From NCBI GenBank assembly GCA_022792035.1, contig JAAWAE010000066.1, positions 1 to 33,198 on the forward strand: DNA of 33,198 nucleotides, in the 5' to 3' direction. A model generated the notes under the pieces. That model was not told the origin of the DNA, did not search any database, and saw only the letters and a program-made list of their open reading frames with translations. Positions 19,727 through 28,283 of the stretch are shown here, in pieces. The position numbers were made by a program, and so were the translations under genes. The stretch is from Ruminiclostridium sp. GTDB taxonomy: Bacteria > Bacillota > Clostridia > Oscillospirales > Oscillospiraceae. Position 1 is the stretch's first letter. Each line of letters opens with the position of its first letter.

Positions 19727-21316
19727 CTACTTTTTGAAGCGCAGGATGCCGTCCTGTACATGGATGTTGCAGTCCTCTTCGATGGTTGTGATCTCTTCCT
19801 TGAAGCGGCCGATCTGGACGTCCAGGCAGGGATACAGCTTCTCGCAGCGGATGATCCCCTTGCTTTTCTTATCCAGGGCCTTGTTGGCGATGCCCAGCTC
19901 TGTTTTCAGCACCTCCTGCCGTTCGATGTAGAGCTTGCGCTGTTCCAGGAGTTTTTCCAGCACCGACTGCTCGTGGTCTGAGATCCGCCGCCCCAATTTT
20001 TTCAGCTTGGTGATGTGCTCCCACAGCACCTCCAGGATGGGACCGATCTCCAGCAGCTCTGCCCGGACCCGTTCCCAGGATTCCGGGATGTGCGGGGGAT
20101 AGCCCACGGAGAGTTTGCTTCGCCCTCCGGCTATGTTGCCGATGCGCAGACACAGGACGCTTTCGCCCGCGTGGATCTCGCTGTCCGCGATCATCCCCCG
20201 CCCGCCCATGGCATACACGGTGCCGCCGCAGCGGATGACGCAGTTGGTGATGGTCTCGCCGATCACGCTGGTCTCGGCAAAGACCTCGGCATATTCCAGC
20301 ACAGGGGATTGGACCTGACGGGCCGACATCAGGAAGGTCTGGCCGTCTGTGCCATAGACCCCCTGCTGTACCCGGATGGTCCCGCCGGTGGAGGTTACCC
20401 GGGCCTGCCCCATTTTCCCGTTGATGATGATGTCGCCGGATGCCTCCACGACCACCCCGCCGTCTACGTTCCCGCCGATGTAGAGGTTGCCGGAGATTTG
20501 GAGGGTGCCCTGGAATTGTTCCACATCGCCGTCGATGATCTTCTGTTCCTGGATGCAGAACCGGTCGTCTTCGATGTACAAGATCCCGTCCACGCCGGCG
20601 GTAAGGGCCCGTCCGCCCCGGTCGATGATGGTGTTTTTTCCTTTCGGGACGTAGGCGCTGACGACGGGAGGGCTGGGGAGGGTCTGTCCTGCCACGTCCA
20701 TGCCGTCGAGCCCTTCCTTTGGGGGGCGTATGATACAGATGACGGTCCCTTTCCGAATAGGCTGGACCTGACTGTCGGGGCCGAAATCCACTTCGCTTCC
20801 GTCCCGTATTTCCGTGTGCATATTCGTGCGCCGCTGGAAGAGTTCGGTCAATTTGCCGTCCTCTCCGGGCCGGGGCGGCTTTCCCCGGGCCACGGGGAAT
20901 ATGTGGAGGTAGCCAAGGGCGAACTCCCCAGGGATCTCGTCCTGCAAAACACCGTAGGTGATGCCCTCATAGTGCAGGTCCTCCAGGAAGGTTTCCAGGG
21001 TGATCGCCTCTCCGTTGTTTTCCGGCGGGAGCAGGCAGGCATAGGCGGACATCCGGTCTGCGGACAGGAAAAACCGGGCCTCAGCTTTCAGGGGCTGCCA
21101 CTCGCCCTCCAGCACTTGCTTCCGGCGGGCCTTACAGGATTCCTTCAGGACACGGAGAAACGCGTCCACAGTTTTGCTGTCGTCTGGATAGCGCGCCTTG
21201 ACCTCTTCGGCGGTTTCATCCAGTTCTGAGAACATTTTCCGGTAAGGAGTGGAATGAAATGCGTTCCTCTCCTGCCCGCCCCGTTCTTTGGGAACAAAAC
21301 GATCAAAGATCGGCAT
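19727..21316 (-). CDS. FapA (DUF342) family protein
   Basis: 529 residues. The N-terminal region (about 1-190) is mixed alpha/beta. The core (about 190-400) is a right-handed beta-helix-like series of strands with the family pattern: KGTVICIIRPPKEGLDGMDV, GNLYIGGNVDGGVVVEASGDIIINGKM, VFAETSVIGETITNCVIRCGG. The C-terminal part (about 415-510) is a coiled coil ending in DGILRFKK. Members are widespread in Firmicutes; proposed roles include signalling and polymer assembly at the cell surface, none proven for this one. The ATG has SD AGGAGAT 6 nt upstream. Convergent with yolD. Confidence 0.88.
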   Translation of the reverse strand: MPIFDRFVPKERGGQERNAFHSTPYRKMFSELDETAEEVKARYPDDSKTVDAFLRVLKESCKARRKQVLEGEWQPLKAEARFFLSADRMSAYACLLPPENNGEAITLETFLEDLHYEGITYGVLQDEIPGEFALGYLHIFPVARGKPPRPGEDGKLTELFQRRTNMHTEIRDGSEVDFGPDSQVQPIRKGTVICIIRPPKEGLDGMDVAGQTLPSPPVVSAYVPKGKNTIIDRGGRALTAGVDGILYIEDDRFCIQEQKIIDGDVEQFQGTLQISGNLYIGGNVDGGVVVEASGDIIINGKMGQARVTSTGGTIRVQQGVYGTDGQTFLMSARQVQSPVLEYAEVFAETSVIGETITNCVIRCGGTVYAMGGRGMIADSEIHAGESVLCLRIGNIAGGRSKLSVGYPPHIPESWERVRAELLEIGPILEVLWEHITKLKKLGRRISDHEQSVLEKLLEQRKLYIERQEVLKTELGIANKALDKKSKGIIRCEKLYPCLDVQIGRFKEEITTIEEDCNIHVQDGILRFKK

Positions 21317-21410
21317 TTACATCTCCTGCCCTTTCTCAACATTCGTATGAAAAGCTGCTTTCAGCAGGCCAAAACAGCCTGCTTCCGATCCCCTAGTGAT
21401 TCTTGATTTC

Positions 21411-21439
21411 ATTGTATCATGCCCTGGGAGATTTATCAA
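21411..21439 (-). promoter_or_regulatory. Promoter of the DUF342 gene
   Basis: On the minus strand: TTGATA (21434-21439), 17-bp spacer, TACAAT (21411-21416). A small hairpin AGCAGGC / GCCTGCT follows in the leader (about 21363-21384). Confidence 0.65.
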
Positions 21440-21486
21440 GTGGTATCCTGTTGGGGCGTGGGCTGCATGGGAGGAGGATGAGATCC

Positions 21487-21529
21487 AACGCGCTGCCGCG
21501 CAGGGAAGTTCCTTGCGCGGCAGCGCGTT
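21487..21529. repeat. Long GC-rich inverted repeat in the 450-bp gap before the catabolic operon
   Basis: 21-nt arms (21487-21507 and 21509-21529) around CGCGCTGCCGCGCA, with one wobble mismatch and a minimal loop, followed by TTTTG on the plus strand. No gene precedes it on either strand, so it is not an obvious terminator. The rest of the gap (21317-21767) holds the DUF342 promoter and the candidate operon promoter; I see no coding region in it. Confidence 0.7.
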
Positions 21530-21627
21530 TTGTAATGTCCCGGGATGGGGAGGCGGGATGTAAGGCGGTGCGGGGGTTCCGGGAGGGGTCTTAAAAGGCT
21601 ATAAAAAGGCGAATGATTTGTGCAATT

Positions 21628-21670
21628 ATTTGAAATGGACGCCAACTTTCTTGTATGTTATCATTCAAAT
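21628..21670 (+). promoter_or_regulatory. Candidate promoter/operator of the catabolic operon
   Basis: TTGAAA (21630-21635), 18-bp spacer, TATGTT (21654-21659). An inverted repeat ATTTGAA (21628-21634) / TTCAAAT (21664-21670) embraces it and could bind the LysR-type regulator encoded at the end of the cluster. The -10 match is only moderate. Confidence 0.4.
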
Positions 21671-21767
21671 AGAACAAAAATAAAGTACTTTGTGTTCTGA
21701 GTTTACGGAGAGCTTAAGAATGTCTGAGAGGACAGGACGGGCTTTGGTATGGAGAGGAGGAAATGAG

Positions 21768-22595
21768 ATGGGGAATATTCGCTTCGATTTTCAGGGCTGC
21801 AGCGTTGTCATCACCGGCGGCGCCTCTGGGATCGGTCAGGCAGCGGCGCTGGAGTTTGCCAAGGCGGGGGCTGATGTGGCCGTGCTGGACCGGGATACAG
21901 CGGAGGAGACCCTGGAAAAAGCGGCCGGCCTTCCAGGCCGCGTCCAAGGCTACCGGGCCGATGTGAGCAAGGGCGCTGAGGTGGAGCGCGCGGCGGCCCA
22001 GATCCTGGAGGCGTTTCAGAACAAGGTGGATATCCTGTTCTGCAACGCGGGCGTGGGACAGGCGGTGGAGACTCGGGGCTCCTGTGAAATGGCGCCGGAT
22101 GAAGAGTGGCTTCGCCTCTATGATATCAACACCGTTGGGGTCATACGGACCACCCGGGCCTTTCTTCCGGCCATGAAGGCGAGGAAATTTGGAAAGATCG
22201 TTATGACGGCCAGTACGGCGGCCTATCGGCCGGACCCGGTCAAACCCGTCTACTGCGTGACGAAGCTGGCGGTGATTCAATACGCCCTGTGCTTGGCGAA
22301 GGAGATGGGACCCTATGGCATCAACGTCAATGTGCTGAACCCAAGTCTGGTCTATACCCCGATCTACTCCAAGGGGACGGCCCTTGCCTTGAAGCAACTC
22401 TATCCCGACCAATTCCAGGATTGCAGCACAGGGGAGGAGATCTTGCAGCGCATGAGTGAGAGCCGGTCCGTGTTCCGAAGGACCCAGACGCCGGAGGATT
22501 GTGCCTGCGCGGCAGCGTTTCTATGCGCGGAGGAAGCCAAGGAGATCACCGGACAGATTTTGAATGTGGACTCCGGAAATGTCATGAAGGTATAG
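21768..22595 (+). CDS. Short-chain dehydrogenase/reductase (SDR)
   Basis: 275-residue classical SDR that oxidises or reduces an alcohol/ketone with NAD(P). The cofactor motif is TGGASGIG, an Asp (VLDRD) after the second strand suggests NAD over NADP, NAG occurs as CNAG, and the catalytic Tyr and Lys are in VYCVTK with Ser in MTAST. The C-terminal end GQILNVDSGNV is typical. The ATG at 21768 has SD GAGGAGG 7 nt upstream; longer frames add unlike sequence. First gene of a same-strand cluster with a symporter, hydrolase, second dehydrogenase and ThDP enzyme, so it probably acts in the same pathway. Substrate unknown. Confidence 0.92.
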   Translation: MGNIRFDFQGCSVVITGGASGIGQAAALEFAKAGADVAVLDRDTAEETLEKAAGLPGRVQGYRADVSKGAEVERAAAQILEAFQNKVDILFCNAGVGQAVETRGSCEMAPDEEWLRLYDINTVGVIRTTRAFLPAMKARKFGKIVMTASTAAYRPDPVKPVYCVTKLAVIQYALCLAKEMGPYGINVNVLNPSLVYTPIYSKGTALALKQLYPDQFQDCSTGEEILQRMSESRSVFRRTQTPEDCACAAAFLCAEEAKEITGQILNVDSGNVMKV

Positions 22596-22654
22596 CCCCG
22601 GAGTTTGACAAAGCCTTCCCGAACAGGGGAGAGAAACCAAAAGGAGGATTCCCT

Positions 22655-24151
22655 ATGAGTACCAATTCAACCATTACCTCGGTCTTGATCTTGGGGTACA
22701 TCGCGGTCATCGTGCTTCTTGCGCTGGGCTTAGAGTTCGTGTCAAGAAGAAAACGAGAAAACACCACCACCCAGGAGTACACCACCGCGAAAGGAAAGCT
22801 GGGTCTGTGGACGACCTTTGGGCTGATGGTGGGCAACGTGGTAGGCGGTGCATACATGGTGGGCAATGTCTCCGCCATCTATGAGCACGGCGTTTCCTGG
22901 CTGTGGACCTATTATGCCTACTGGATCGGCTGGACGGCCATGCTGCTCTACATCCCCTTCTTCCGTTCGGCGGCGTATAAGTACGGCGCGGCATCGCTGG
23001 GGGAGGCGTTCAAGGCTTTCTTCAGCCCCCGGATTCAGCTTTGCGTGTCCCTGATGATTTTGCTGGCCTTTATGGGCGGACTGGCGGCTGGCGTCAATAT
23101 CCTGGCCGGGATCTTAACGCCTCTGCTGGGGATCAGCCGGGGGGCGGTGGCAGGGATCGTCATCGTGCTCTTCACCGGCATCGCGCTGCTGGGGGGGATG
23201 AAAGGCATCGCCCGGGTCAACCTGGTACACACGATTATGATGGTGGTATCCTTCATTACCATCCTGATCTGCTGCCTGTCTGCCTTGGACGGAGGGTACG
23301 GCAAGGTGGTCAGCACCTTGGACCCCTCGGTGTTTTCCCTGTTCCATGGGGAGCGCTCCATGGGCTTCATCCTCGGCACGCTGCTGGTCCAGCCCTTCTG
23401 CTGTGTGGTCAGCGCCTTCTCCGTGGTGGGCACCATGGGCGCGAAGACCACAAAGGTGGCCTACAAGGCTCAGACCATGCTGTCGATCTGGGTGCTGATC
23501 TTCTTCCTTTCTCTGACCATAATTGCCACCTGCGGGATGTATCTCTGGCCGGAGCTGGAGCCCGGAAGCGCCTGGTACAGCATCGCCGCCAATTTTGGCC
23601 CTGTGGTTGCGGCCCTGGCCAGCTGCGGCGTCCTGGCCTCCTCCCTGTCCACCTATCCCGGGATGATTATGATGATCAGCAGCAATCTGGTCAACGAAAT
23701 CTATCCCGTTGTGGCAAAGCGGGAGATCGATGAGAAGAATAAGCTCAAAGTGGTGCGCGTCCTGATCATTTTCTCCGGGATCTTTTTCAACCTGCTGGGG
23801 CTCTTCTCCTCGGATATCGTCTCCATCGTCACCAACGCATACACCGTGTGGGCCTGCTGCGGCCTTTGCCTGACCTTCTTCCTGCTCTGGAAGCGGCCGG
23901 ACGAGAAGAGTATGTTCCTTGCCATGATGGTGGGGATCGCGATTTGCGCCGTGTGGGTGGCTGCGGGCTTCGTCCTGGACGGCAGTCTCTTTGGCATCCC
24001 CATCGCGTATGCCGGCGGCGGCGGGACTGTCCTGGCTCTGGTGCTCGCCACCCTGGTGGGCACCAAGCGGGGTCCCTCGGAGAATTATAGGAAGTACCAG
24101 GAGGCGAAGGCGGAGATGAAAGCGGCCATCGCGGAAGGCAAAGCGGAGTAA
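22655..24151 (+). CDS. Sodium:solute symporter (SSS) family transporter
   Basis: 498-residue membrane protein with about 13 helices of the LeuT-type SSS fold. It starts with an N-terminal helix outside (VLILGYIAVIVLLALGLEFVS) followed by the family segment GLWTTFGLMVGNVVGGAYMVG, with the unwound TM1 Gly residues. LLGGMKGIARVNLVHTIMM in the middle is also typical. It imports a small organic solute with Na+. The start ATG has AAGGAGG 7 nt upstream. It is located between catabolic enzymes, so it probably brings in their substrate; sugar acids, polyols or organic acids are the usual range of the family. Confidence 0.92.
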   Translation: MSTNSTITSVLILGYIAVIVLLALGLEFVSRRKRENTTTQEYTTAKGKLGLWTTFGLMVGNVVGGAYMVGNVSAIYEHGVSWLWTYYAYWIGWTAMLLYIPFFRSAAYKYGAASLGEAFKAFFSPRIQLCVSLMILLAFMGGLAAGVNILAGILTPLLGISRGAVAGIVIVLFTGIALLGGMKGIARVNLVHTIMMVVSFITILICCLSALDGGYGKVVSTLDPSVFSLFHGERSMGFILGTLLVQPFCCVVSAFSVVGTMGAKTTKVAYKAQTMLSIWVLIFFLSLTIIATCGMYLWPELEPGSAWYSIAANFGPVVAALASCGVLASSLSTYPGMIMMISSNLVNEIYPVVAKREIDEKNKLKVVRVLIIFSGIFFNLLGLFSSDIVSIVTNAYTVWACCGLCLTFFLLWKRPDEKSMFLAMMVGIAICAVWVAAGFVLDGSLFGIPIAYAGGGGTVLALVLATLVGTKRGPSENYRKYQEAKAEMKAAIAEGKAE

Positions 24152-24174
24152 GCAGAACGGCAACGATGCAAACC

Positions 24175-24216
24175 GCCTTTTGCAGATCACCCTGTCCTGG
24201 GGGGTCTGCAAAAGGC
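24175..24216 (+). promoter_or_regulatory. Intercistronic hairpin before the phosphotriesterase-like gene
   Basis: Perfect 12-bp stem GCCTTTTGCAGA (24175-24186) / TCTGCAAAAGGC (24205-24216) extended by CCC/GGG, with no U run. Its right arm ends 2-3 bp before the SD AAAGGGGG. Candidate for mRNA stability or translation control inside the operon rather than termination. Confidence 0.6.
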
Positions 24217-24233
24217 AAAGGGGGAATGAAGCA

Positions 24234-25199
24234 ATGAGAATGGTGAATACCGCAATGGGTCCCGTTCCGGCGGACCAGCTGGGCGAGACCATGATCCATG
24301 AGCACATTTGCTGTGCTGACTGGTCCATGCGGATGAATTTAGGGACACAGTTTTTTTCCTTTGACACGGTGGTGACCCAAGCCGTCCGGTGTCTCAAGGC
24401 CGCTAAGGAGGCCGGCGTGGATACCATCTGCGACGGGACGCCCATCAACCTGGGCCGGGATATCCGCCTGATCCGCGCGGTGGCCGAGCGGGTCCCGGTA
24501 CACATCATCCCTTCCAGCGGGTTTTACCACCAGGAGGAGCCTTGGCTGGCATTTCAAGACCCGGAACGGGTCTATGCGTGGCTGCACCATGAGACCCAGC
24601 ACGGGATCGCCGGGACCGGGATCAAGCCCGGGATCATGAAGGCGGCTACGGAGCATTTGGGGATCACGCCGACCATGACGAAGACGCTGACGGCGGTGGG
24701 CCGGGCGGCGGCGGAAGTGGATCTGCCGATTTTCTGCCACCACGCGGTGGGGGATGGCACCGGACCGAAGCTGGTGGAGCTGTTTGCCTCCTGCGGGGTG
24801 GCCCCGGAGCGGGTGACCATCGGCCACTGCAGCGACTCGAATGATATGGCCTATCTTCACGAAGTCCTGGCCACCGGCTGCTATATCGGCATGGACCGCC
24901 TGGCATACTATGCCACGAGAAACTCCCTGGAAAACATCGCGAAAAACATCGCCAAGCTGATCGAGGACGGGTATCAGGACCGAATCCTGCTGGGCCACGA
25001 TTGGGGGACGTATTTTGGCTGGTGGGAGGACTGGGAGACCTTCCGGGAGGATTTCGTCTACCAGCGCAACCCCAAGGTCAGCCAGGAGAGCTATGCCCTG
25101 ATCAACAAGACCTTCGTGCCCATCCTGGAGGCGGCCGGGGTGGAGAAGCTGGTGATCAACGAAATGCTCCGGGAGAATCCGAAACGGTTCTTTGCCTGA
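24234..25199 (+). CDS. Phosphotriesterase-like metal-dependent hydrolase
   Basis: 321 residues, amidohydrolase-superfamily TIM barrel of the PTE/PLL group. Metal ligands are visible: His22 and His24 (MIHEHICC), the Lys expected to be carboxylated in GTGIKPGIMK, His in IFCHHA, His in TIGHCSDSND, and the final Asp in LLGHDWG. Many members are lactonases or esterases rather than phosphotriesterases, which would fit a dehydrogenase-then-lactonase route with the neighbouring SDR or MDR enzyme. The ATG at 24234 is preferred because the family start NTAMGPVPADQLGETMIHEH follows directly. Substrate unknown. Confidence 0.9.
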   Translation: MRMVNTAMGPVPADQLGETMIHEHICCADWSMRMNLGTQFFSFDTVVTQAVRCLKAAKEAGVDTICDGTPINLGRDIRLIRAVAERVPVHIIPSSGFYHQEEPWLAFQDPERVYAWLHHETQHGIAGTGIKPGIMKAATEHLGITPTMTKTLTAVGRAAAEVDLPIFCHHAVGDGTGPKLVELFASCGVAPERVTIGHCSDSNDMAYLHEVLATGCYIGMDRLAYYATRNSLENIAKNIAKLIEDGYQDRILLGHDWGTYFGWWEDWETFREDFVYQRNPKVSQESYALINKTFVPILEAAGVEKLVINEMLRENPKRFFA

Positions 25200-25285
25200 G
25201 AGAAGGGCAGGATGTGGACAAGCTTGGCAGAACAGGCGGGAGATCCGCAGGTTGGAAATCAGTGACAGGACAGGTGGCGTAACGC

Positions 25286-26344
25286 ATGGCAGAAAATAGG
25301 ATGAAAGCGGTTGTAAAGGTGAAACCGCAGGTGGGCGCGGCGCTCTTGGAGGTGCCGGTGCCGAAAATCAACGAGGAAGAAGTGCTGGTCAAGGTGATGG
25401 CGGCGGGGTTGTGCGGGAGCGATGTCCACACATATTTGTGGGAGGAGTCTATGCGCTACAAGGAAGCGTTCCTCCCCATGATCCTGGGCCATGAATTTTC
25501 CGGGCAGGTGGTGCAGGTGGGAAAACAGGTCAAGACCGTAAAGGTGGGCGACCGCATTTTGGCCAAGCCGACCCATGCCTGCGGGCGCTGTTGGTTTTGC
25601 CGCAACCACCAGCCGATGAACTGCACCGCGCGCTCCACCAGCGGCACCACAAAGGACGGGGCTTTGGCGGAATACTGCGCGATTTACGAGGACCAAGTCG
25701 TGCCCATGCCGGAGACGATGACTTGGGAGCAGGGGGCGATTCTGGAACCCCTGGGCGTTGGGGCCAACTGCGCCATTCGCTCCGGCCTGGGCTATGGGGA
25801 CTTCGTTGTGATTTCCGGCCCCGGTCCCATCGGGCTGACAGCACTGCTGGCGGCCAGGAGCCTTGGCGCGGGGAAGATCGCGGTCTTTGGCACCGCCCGG
25901 GACCAGAAGCGCCTGGCGCTGGCCCGGGAGCTGGGCGCCGACTATACCTTCATGAGCGATCAGTGTGAGATCGTGGAGGAGATCCGTGCCCTGACGAATG
26001 GGCAGGGCGCGGATGTGGCCCTGGAGTGCGTTGGACGCTCGGAGCTTTTGCAGACGGATCTTCGCTTGGTCCGGCGGTTCGGTACGGTGTGCTGTGCCGG
26101 CATCTATGCCACACCGGCGACGTTCGATTTGGACGGGCTGGTGCGGGCCTCCAAACGGGTGATCGGCGCATATGGCGGGTATTCCTTTGAGCGTTCGGTG
26201 GAGTGGATCACCAGCAACAGTGAGCTGGCGGCGAAGGCGACTAAGATCATCTCCCACCGCAGCTCCTTGCTGGAGTTTGAGGATGCCATCCAGCGGGCCC
26301 GCCGTCAGGAGAATGTGAAAGAAATTTTTACGAGATTTCACTGA
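25286..26344 (+). CDS. Zinc-dependent medium-chain dehydrogenase (MDR, sorbitol/threonine dehydrogenase type)
   Basis: 352 residues. Catalytic zinc ligands are Cys in GLCGSDVH, His-Glu in LGHEFSG and Glu in ILEPLGVG. The structural zinc lobe is CGRCWFCRNHQPMNC, with four Cys. The Rossmann motif GPGPIGL follows. It oxidises a secondary alcohol, polyol or sugar acid with NAD(P). The ATG has AGGTGG about 9 nt upstream. It sits between the hydrolase and the ThDP enzyme with short gaps, so it is one step of the same route. The exact substrate cannot be told from the visible residues. Confidence 0.93.
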   Translation: MAENRMKAVVKVKPQVGAALLEVPVPKINEEEVLVKVMAAGLCGSDVHTYLWEESMRYKEAFLPMILGHEFSGQVVQVGKQVKTVKVGDRILAKPTHACGRCWFCRNHQPMNCTARSTSGTTKDGALAEYCAIYEDQVVPMPETMTWEQGAILEPLGVGANCAIRSGLGYGDFVVISGPGPIGLTALLAARSLGAGKIAVFGTARDQKRLALARELGADYTFMSDQCEIVEEIRALTNGQGADVALECVGRSELLQTDLRLVRRFGTVCCAGIYATPATFDLDGLVRASKRVIGAYGGYSFERSVEWITSNSELAAKATKIISHRSSLLEFEDAIQRARRQENVKEIFTRFH

Positions 26345-26384
26345 ATGAGGTCCTCTGTGTGGGAGGACAGAAAGGTGTGAGACG

Positions 26385-28088
26385 ATGACGAAGTTGACGG
26401 GAGGCCGGCTGGTGGCCAAACAGCTGAAGCGGGAAGGGGTGGAATGCGTGTTCGCCCTGTCCGGCGGCCACATCATGGATATCATTTACGGCTGCCGGGA
26501 AGAGGGGATTCAGGTCTACATGGTGCGCCATGAGGACACGGCTGGGTTTGCGGCAGATGCCTATGCCAGAGTGAGCGGCAAGCCTGGGGTGCTCATTACC
26601 ACGGCGGGACCGGGGGTCACCAATGCGGCAACGGCCATGGGGGAGGCCAAGGACGCCTGTACCCCCGTGATACATATTGGCGGCGGCGCGTCTATGGCGA
26701 CCTTTGACAGCGGGACCTGCCAGGATATCAACACGCTGGACTGCATGAAAGCGGTGTGCAAGGAGGCCAAGCGGTGCCTTTCCGCCCAGCGGCTTCCGAA
26801 CTATGTCTCCAAAGCATTTCGGGTGGCGGTGTCTGGGACGCCGGGACCGGTTTATCTGGAGATCCCCATGAATGTTGTGGAGGATACCCTGGATGAGGCG
26901 TCGGTGAGCGTTCCCCAGAAAGCCCGCACCGTCTGCGACATTTACGGGGACCCGGCGTACATTCAAAAGGGCGCGGAGCTCCTAGCTCACGCCAAGCGGC
27001 CTGTTATGATCGTGGGAGAGGCGGCGCGGTACTCGGCCAACCACGGAGAGTTTGTGGCGAAGCTGGCGGATTATTTGAAGATGCCGGTGTTTACCACGTC
27101 CATGCCCTACGTTCGCGGGCTGTTTGCCGATGAAGAGAACCATGAGCTGTTCCTCCTGGGGGAAGCCGCGGCGGCGGAAGCGGATGTGATATTGGAGCTG
27201 GGGGTGTACAATCACAACCATCTCAACCGGGGGCAGGGACCGCTGCTGCACAGTCAGGCCAAGGTGATCCAAATTCACGAGGACCGCGCCATGATCGGCT
27301 TTAACCGGGATGCGGAGGTTGGGATTGTTGCCTCCTGCGGCGTGGGAGCCATGCAGCTTTATCAAGTGATCGAGGGGTTGGTCCCCGCCCGGAAGGACGA
27401 GGCTTGGGTGGAACGGGCCAGGGCACTGACGGCGGCGGCCATGCAGCCCTTTACGGCGTCTCGAACCGACGAGGAGACGGAGCCGATGCACATTGGCCGC
27501 ATGACCTGGGAGGTGCATCAATGGCTGAACAAGAATGGCAGGGATTGGCATATCATTTGCGACGGCGGGGATGCCGCCCAGTGGACGCAGTACAATCATG
27601 TGGCCCATTATCCCGGGCAGATGCTCCGCTTTGGGATCAACGGCACCATCGGCATGGGCTTCGGCTTTGCTCTGGGTGCCTGGGCGGCGGATGGGAAGCC
27701 GGCGATGCTGGTGACAGGGGACGGGAGCTTTGGTTTCCACGCCATGGAGTTTGAGACCCTGCTTCGCTATCAGGTTCCGATGATCTGCGTCATTGCCAAC
27801 GACTCTGCCTGGGGGATGATCAAGCTCTCCCAGGAGCTGAAATTCCCAGAGTATCTGAGCCAGCATGGACATCATCCCATCAATCTCCTGCCCCATATGT
27901 TCCCCTATGAGAAGATGAGCGGGATCTGGGACGGGCTTGGCTTGGCGCTGCACCGAGTCGAGGAGATCATCCCGGCCCTTGACCGGATCAAGGCCAGCGG
28001 GAAAATTGGTATTTTGAATATTGAAGTCAATGAACATACCCCTTCGCCACGGACCATCGGCTTTGCCGGGGCTGCAAAGAAGGCGTAA
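26385..28088 (+). CDS. Thiamine-diphosphate-dependent enzyme, acetolactate-synthase-like
   Basis: 567 residues with the three-domain layout of the POX/ALS family. The N-terminal Pyr domain has the catalytic Glu50 (VRHEDTAGFAADAYAR) and TTAGPGVTNA. A central domain (about 190-330) follows. The C-terminal PP domain has the ThDP-Mg motif GDGSFGFHAMEFETLLRYQ through to IANDSAWG (from about residue 445). It makes or breaks a C-C bond next to a carbonyl. It is unlikely to be a biosynthetic IlvB: no ilvN/ilvC neighbours, and instead it sits in a catabolic cluster. 2-oxoacid decarboxylase, 2-hydroxyacyl-CoA lyase or dione hydrolase activity are alternatives. Last gene before the hairpin at 28122. Confidence 0.9.
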   Translation: MTKLTGGRLVAKQLKREGVECVFALSGGHIMDIIYGCREEGIQVYMVRHEDTAGFAADAYARVSGKPGVLITTAGPGVTNAATAMGEAKDACTPVIHIGGGASMATFDSGTCQDINTLDCMKAVCKEAKRCLSAQRLPNYVSKAFRVAVSGTPGPVYLEIPMNVVEDTLDEASVSVPQKARTVCDIYGDPAYIQKGAELLAHAKRPVMIVGEAARYSANHGEFVAKLADYLKMPVFTTSMPYVRGLFADEENHELFLLGEAAAAEADVILELGVYNHNHLNRGQGPLLHSQAKVIQIHEDRAMIGFNRDAEVGIVASCGVGAMQLYQVIEGLVPARKDEAWVERARALTAAAMQPFTASRTDEETEPMHIGRMTWEVHQWLNKNGRDWHIICDGGDAAQWTQYNHVAHYPGQMLRFGINGTIGMGFGFALGAWAADGKPAMLVTGDGSFGFHAMEFETLLRYQVPMICVIANDSAWGMIKLSQELKFPEYLSQHGHHPINLLPHMFPYEKMSGIWDGLGLALHRVEEIIPALDRIKASGKIGILNIEVNEHTPSPRTIGFAGAAKKA

Positions 28089-28121
28089 AGGAGTGGGTTC
28101 CCCGGGTGCGGGGAAGGTCTT

Positions 28122-28167
28122 CGGAAAAACGCAAGAGTGTTCCAGGAACGCGCTCTTGCGTTTTCCG
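28122..28167 (+). terminator. Terminator of the catabolic operon
   Basis: CGGAAAAACGCAAGAG / CTCTTGCGTTTTCCG, a 15-bp stem with one bulged A, 33 bp after the ThDP gene. The U run lies inside the stem, so efficiency is uncertain; it is symmetric and could act in both directions. Confidence 0.65.
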
Positions 28168-28283
28168 TCTCATTGGGTAATATGGTAATATGGAGTTGTT
28201 TCTGGGAGACAATAGAACACAGCCACGTTGCGGACGGTCTGCGCATTTCGGGTTGGAAGGCAGACGGTAGAGAGGAGCGGAGT

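Noticed and set aside
21403-21594. 63-codon plus-strand frame in the gap before the SDR gene
   Set aside because: It runs through the long inverted repeat, has no SD and an arginine-rich shadow-like composition.
26385-28088. Naming the ThDP enzyme as acetolactate synthase IlvB
   Set aside because: No regulatory subunit or branched-chain genes nearby, and the catabolic neighbours point to another substrate.
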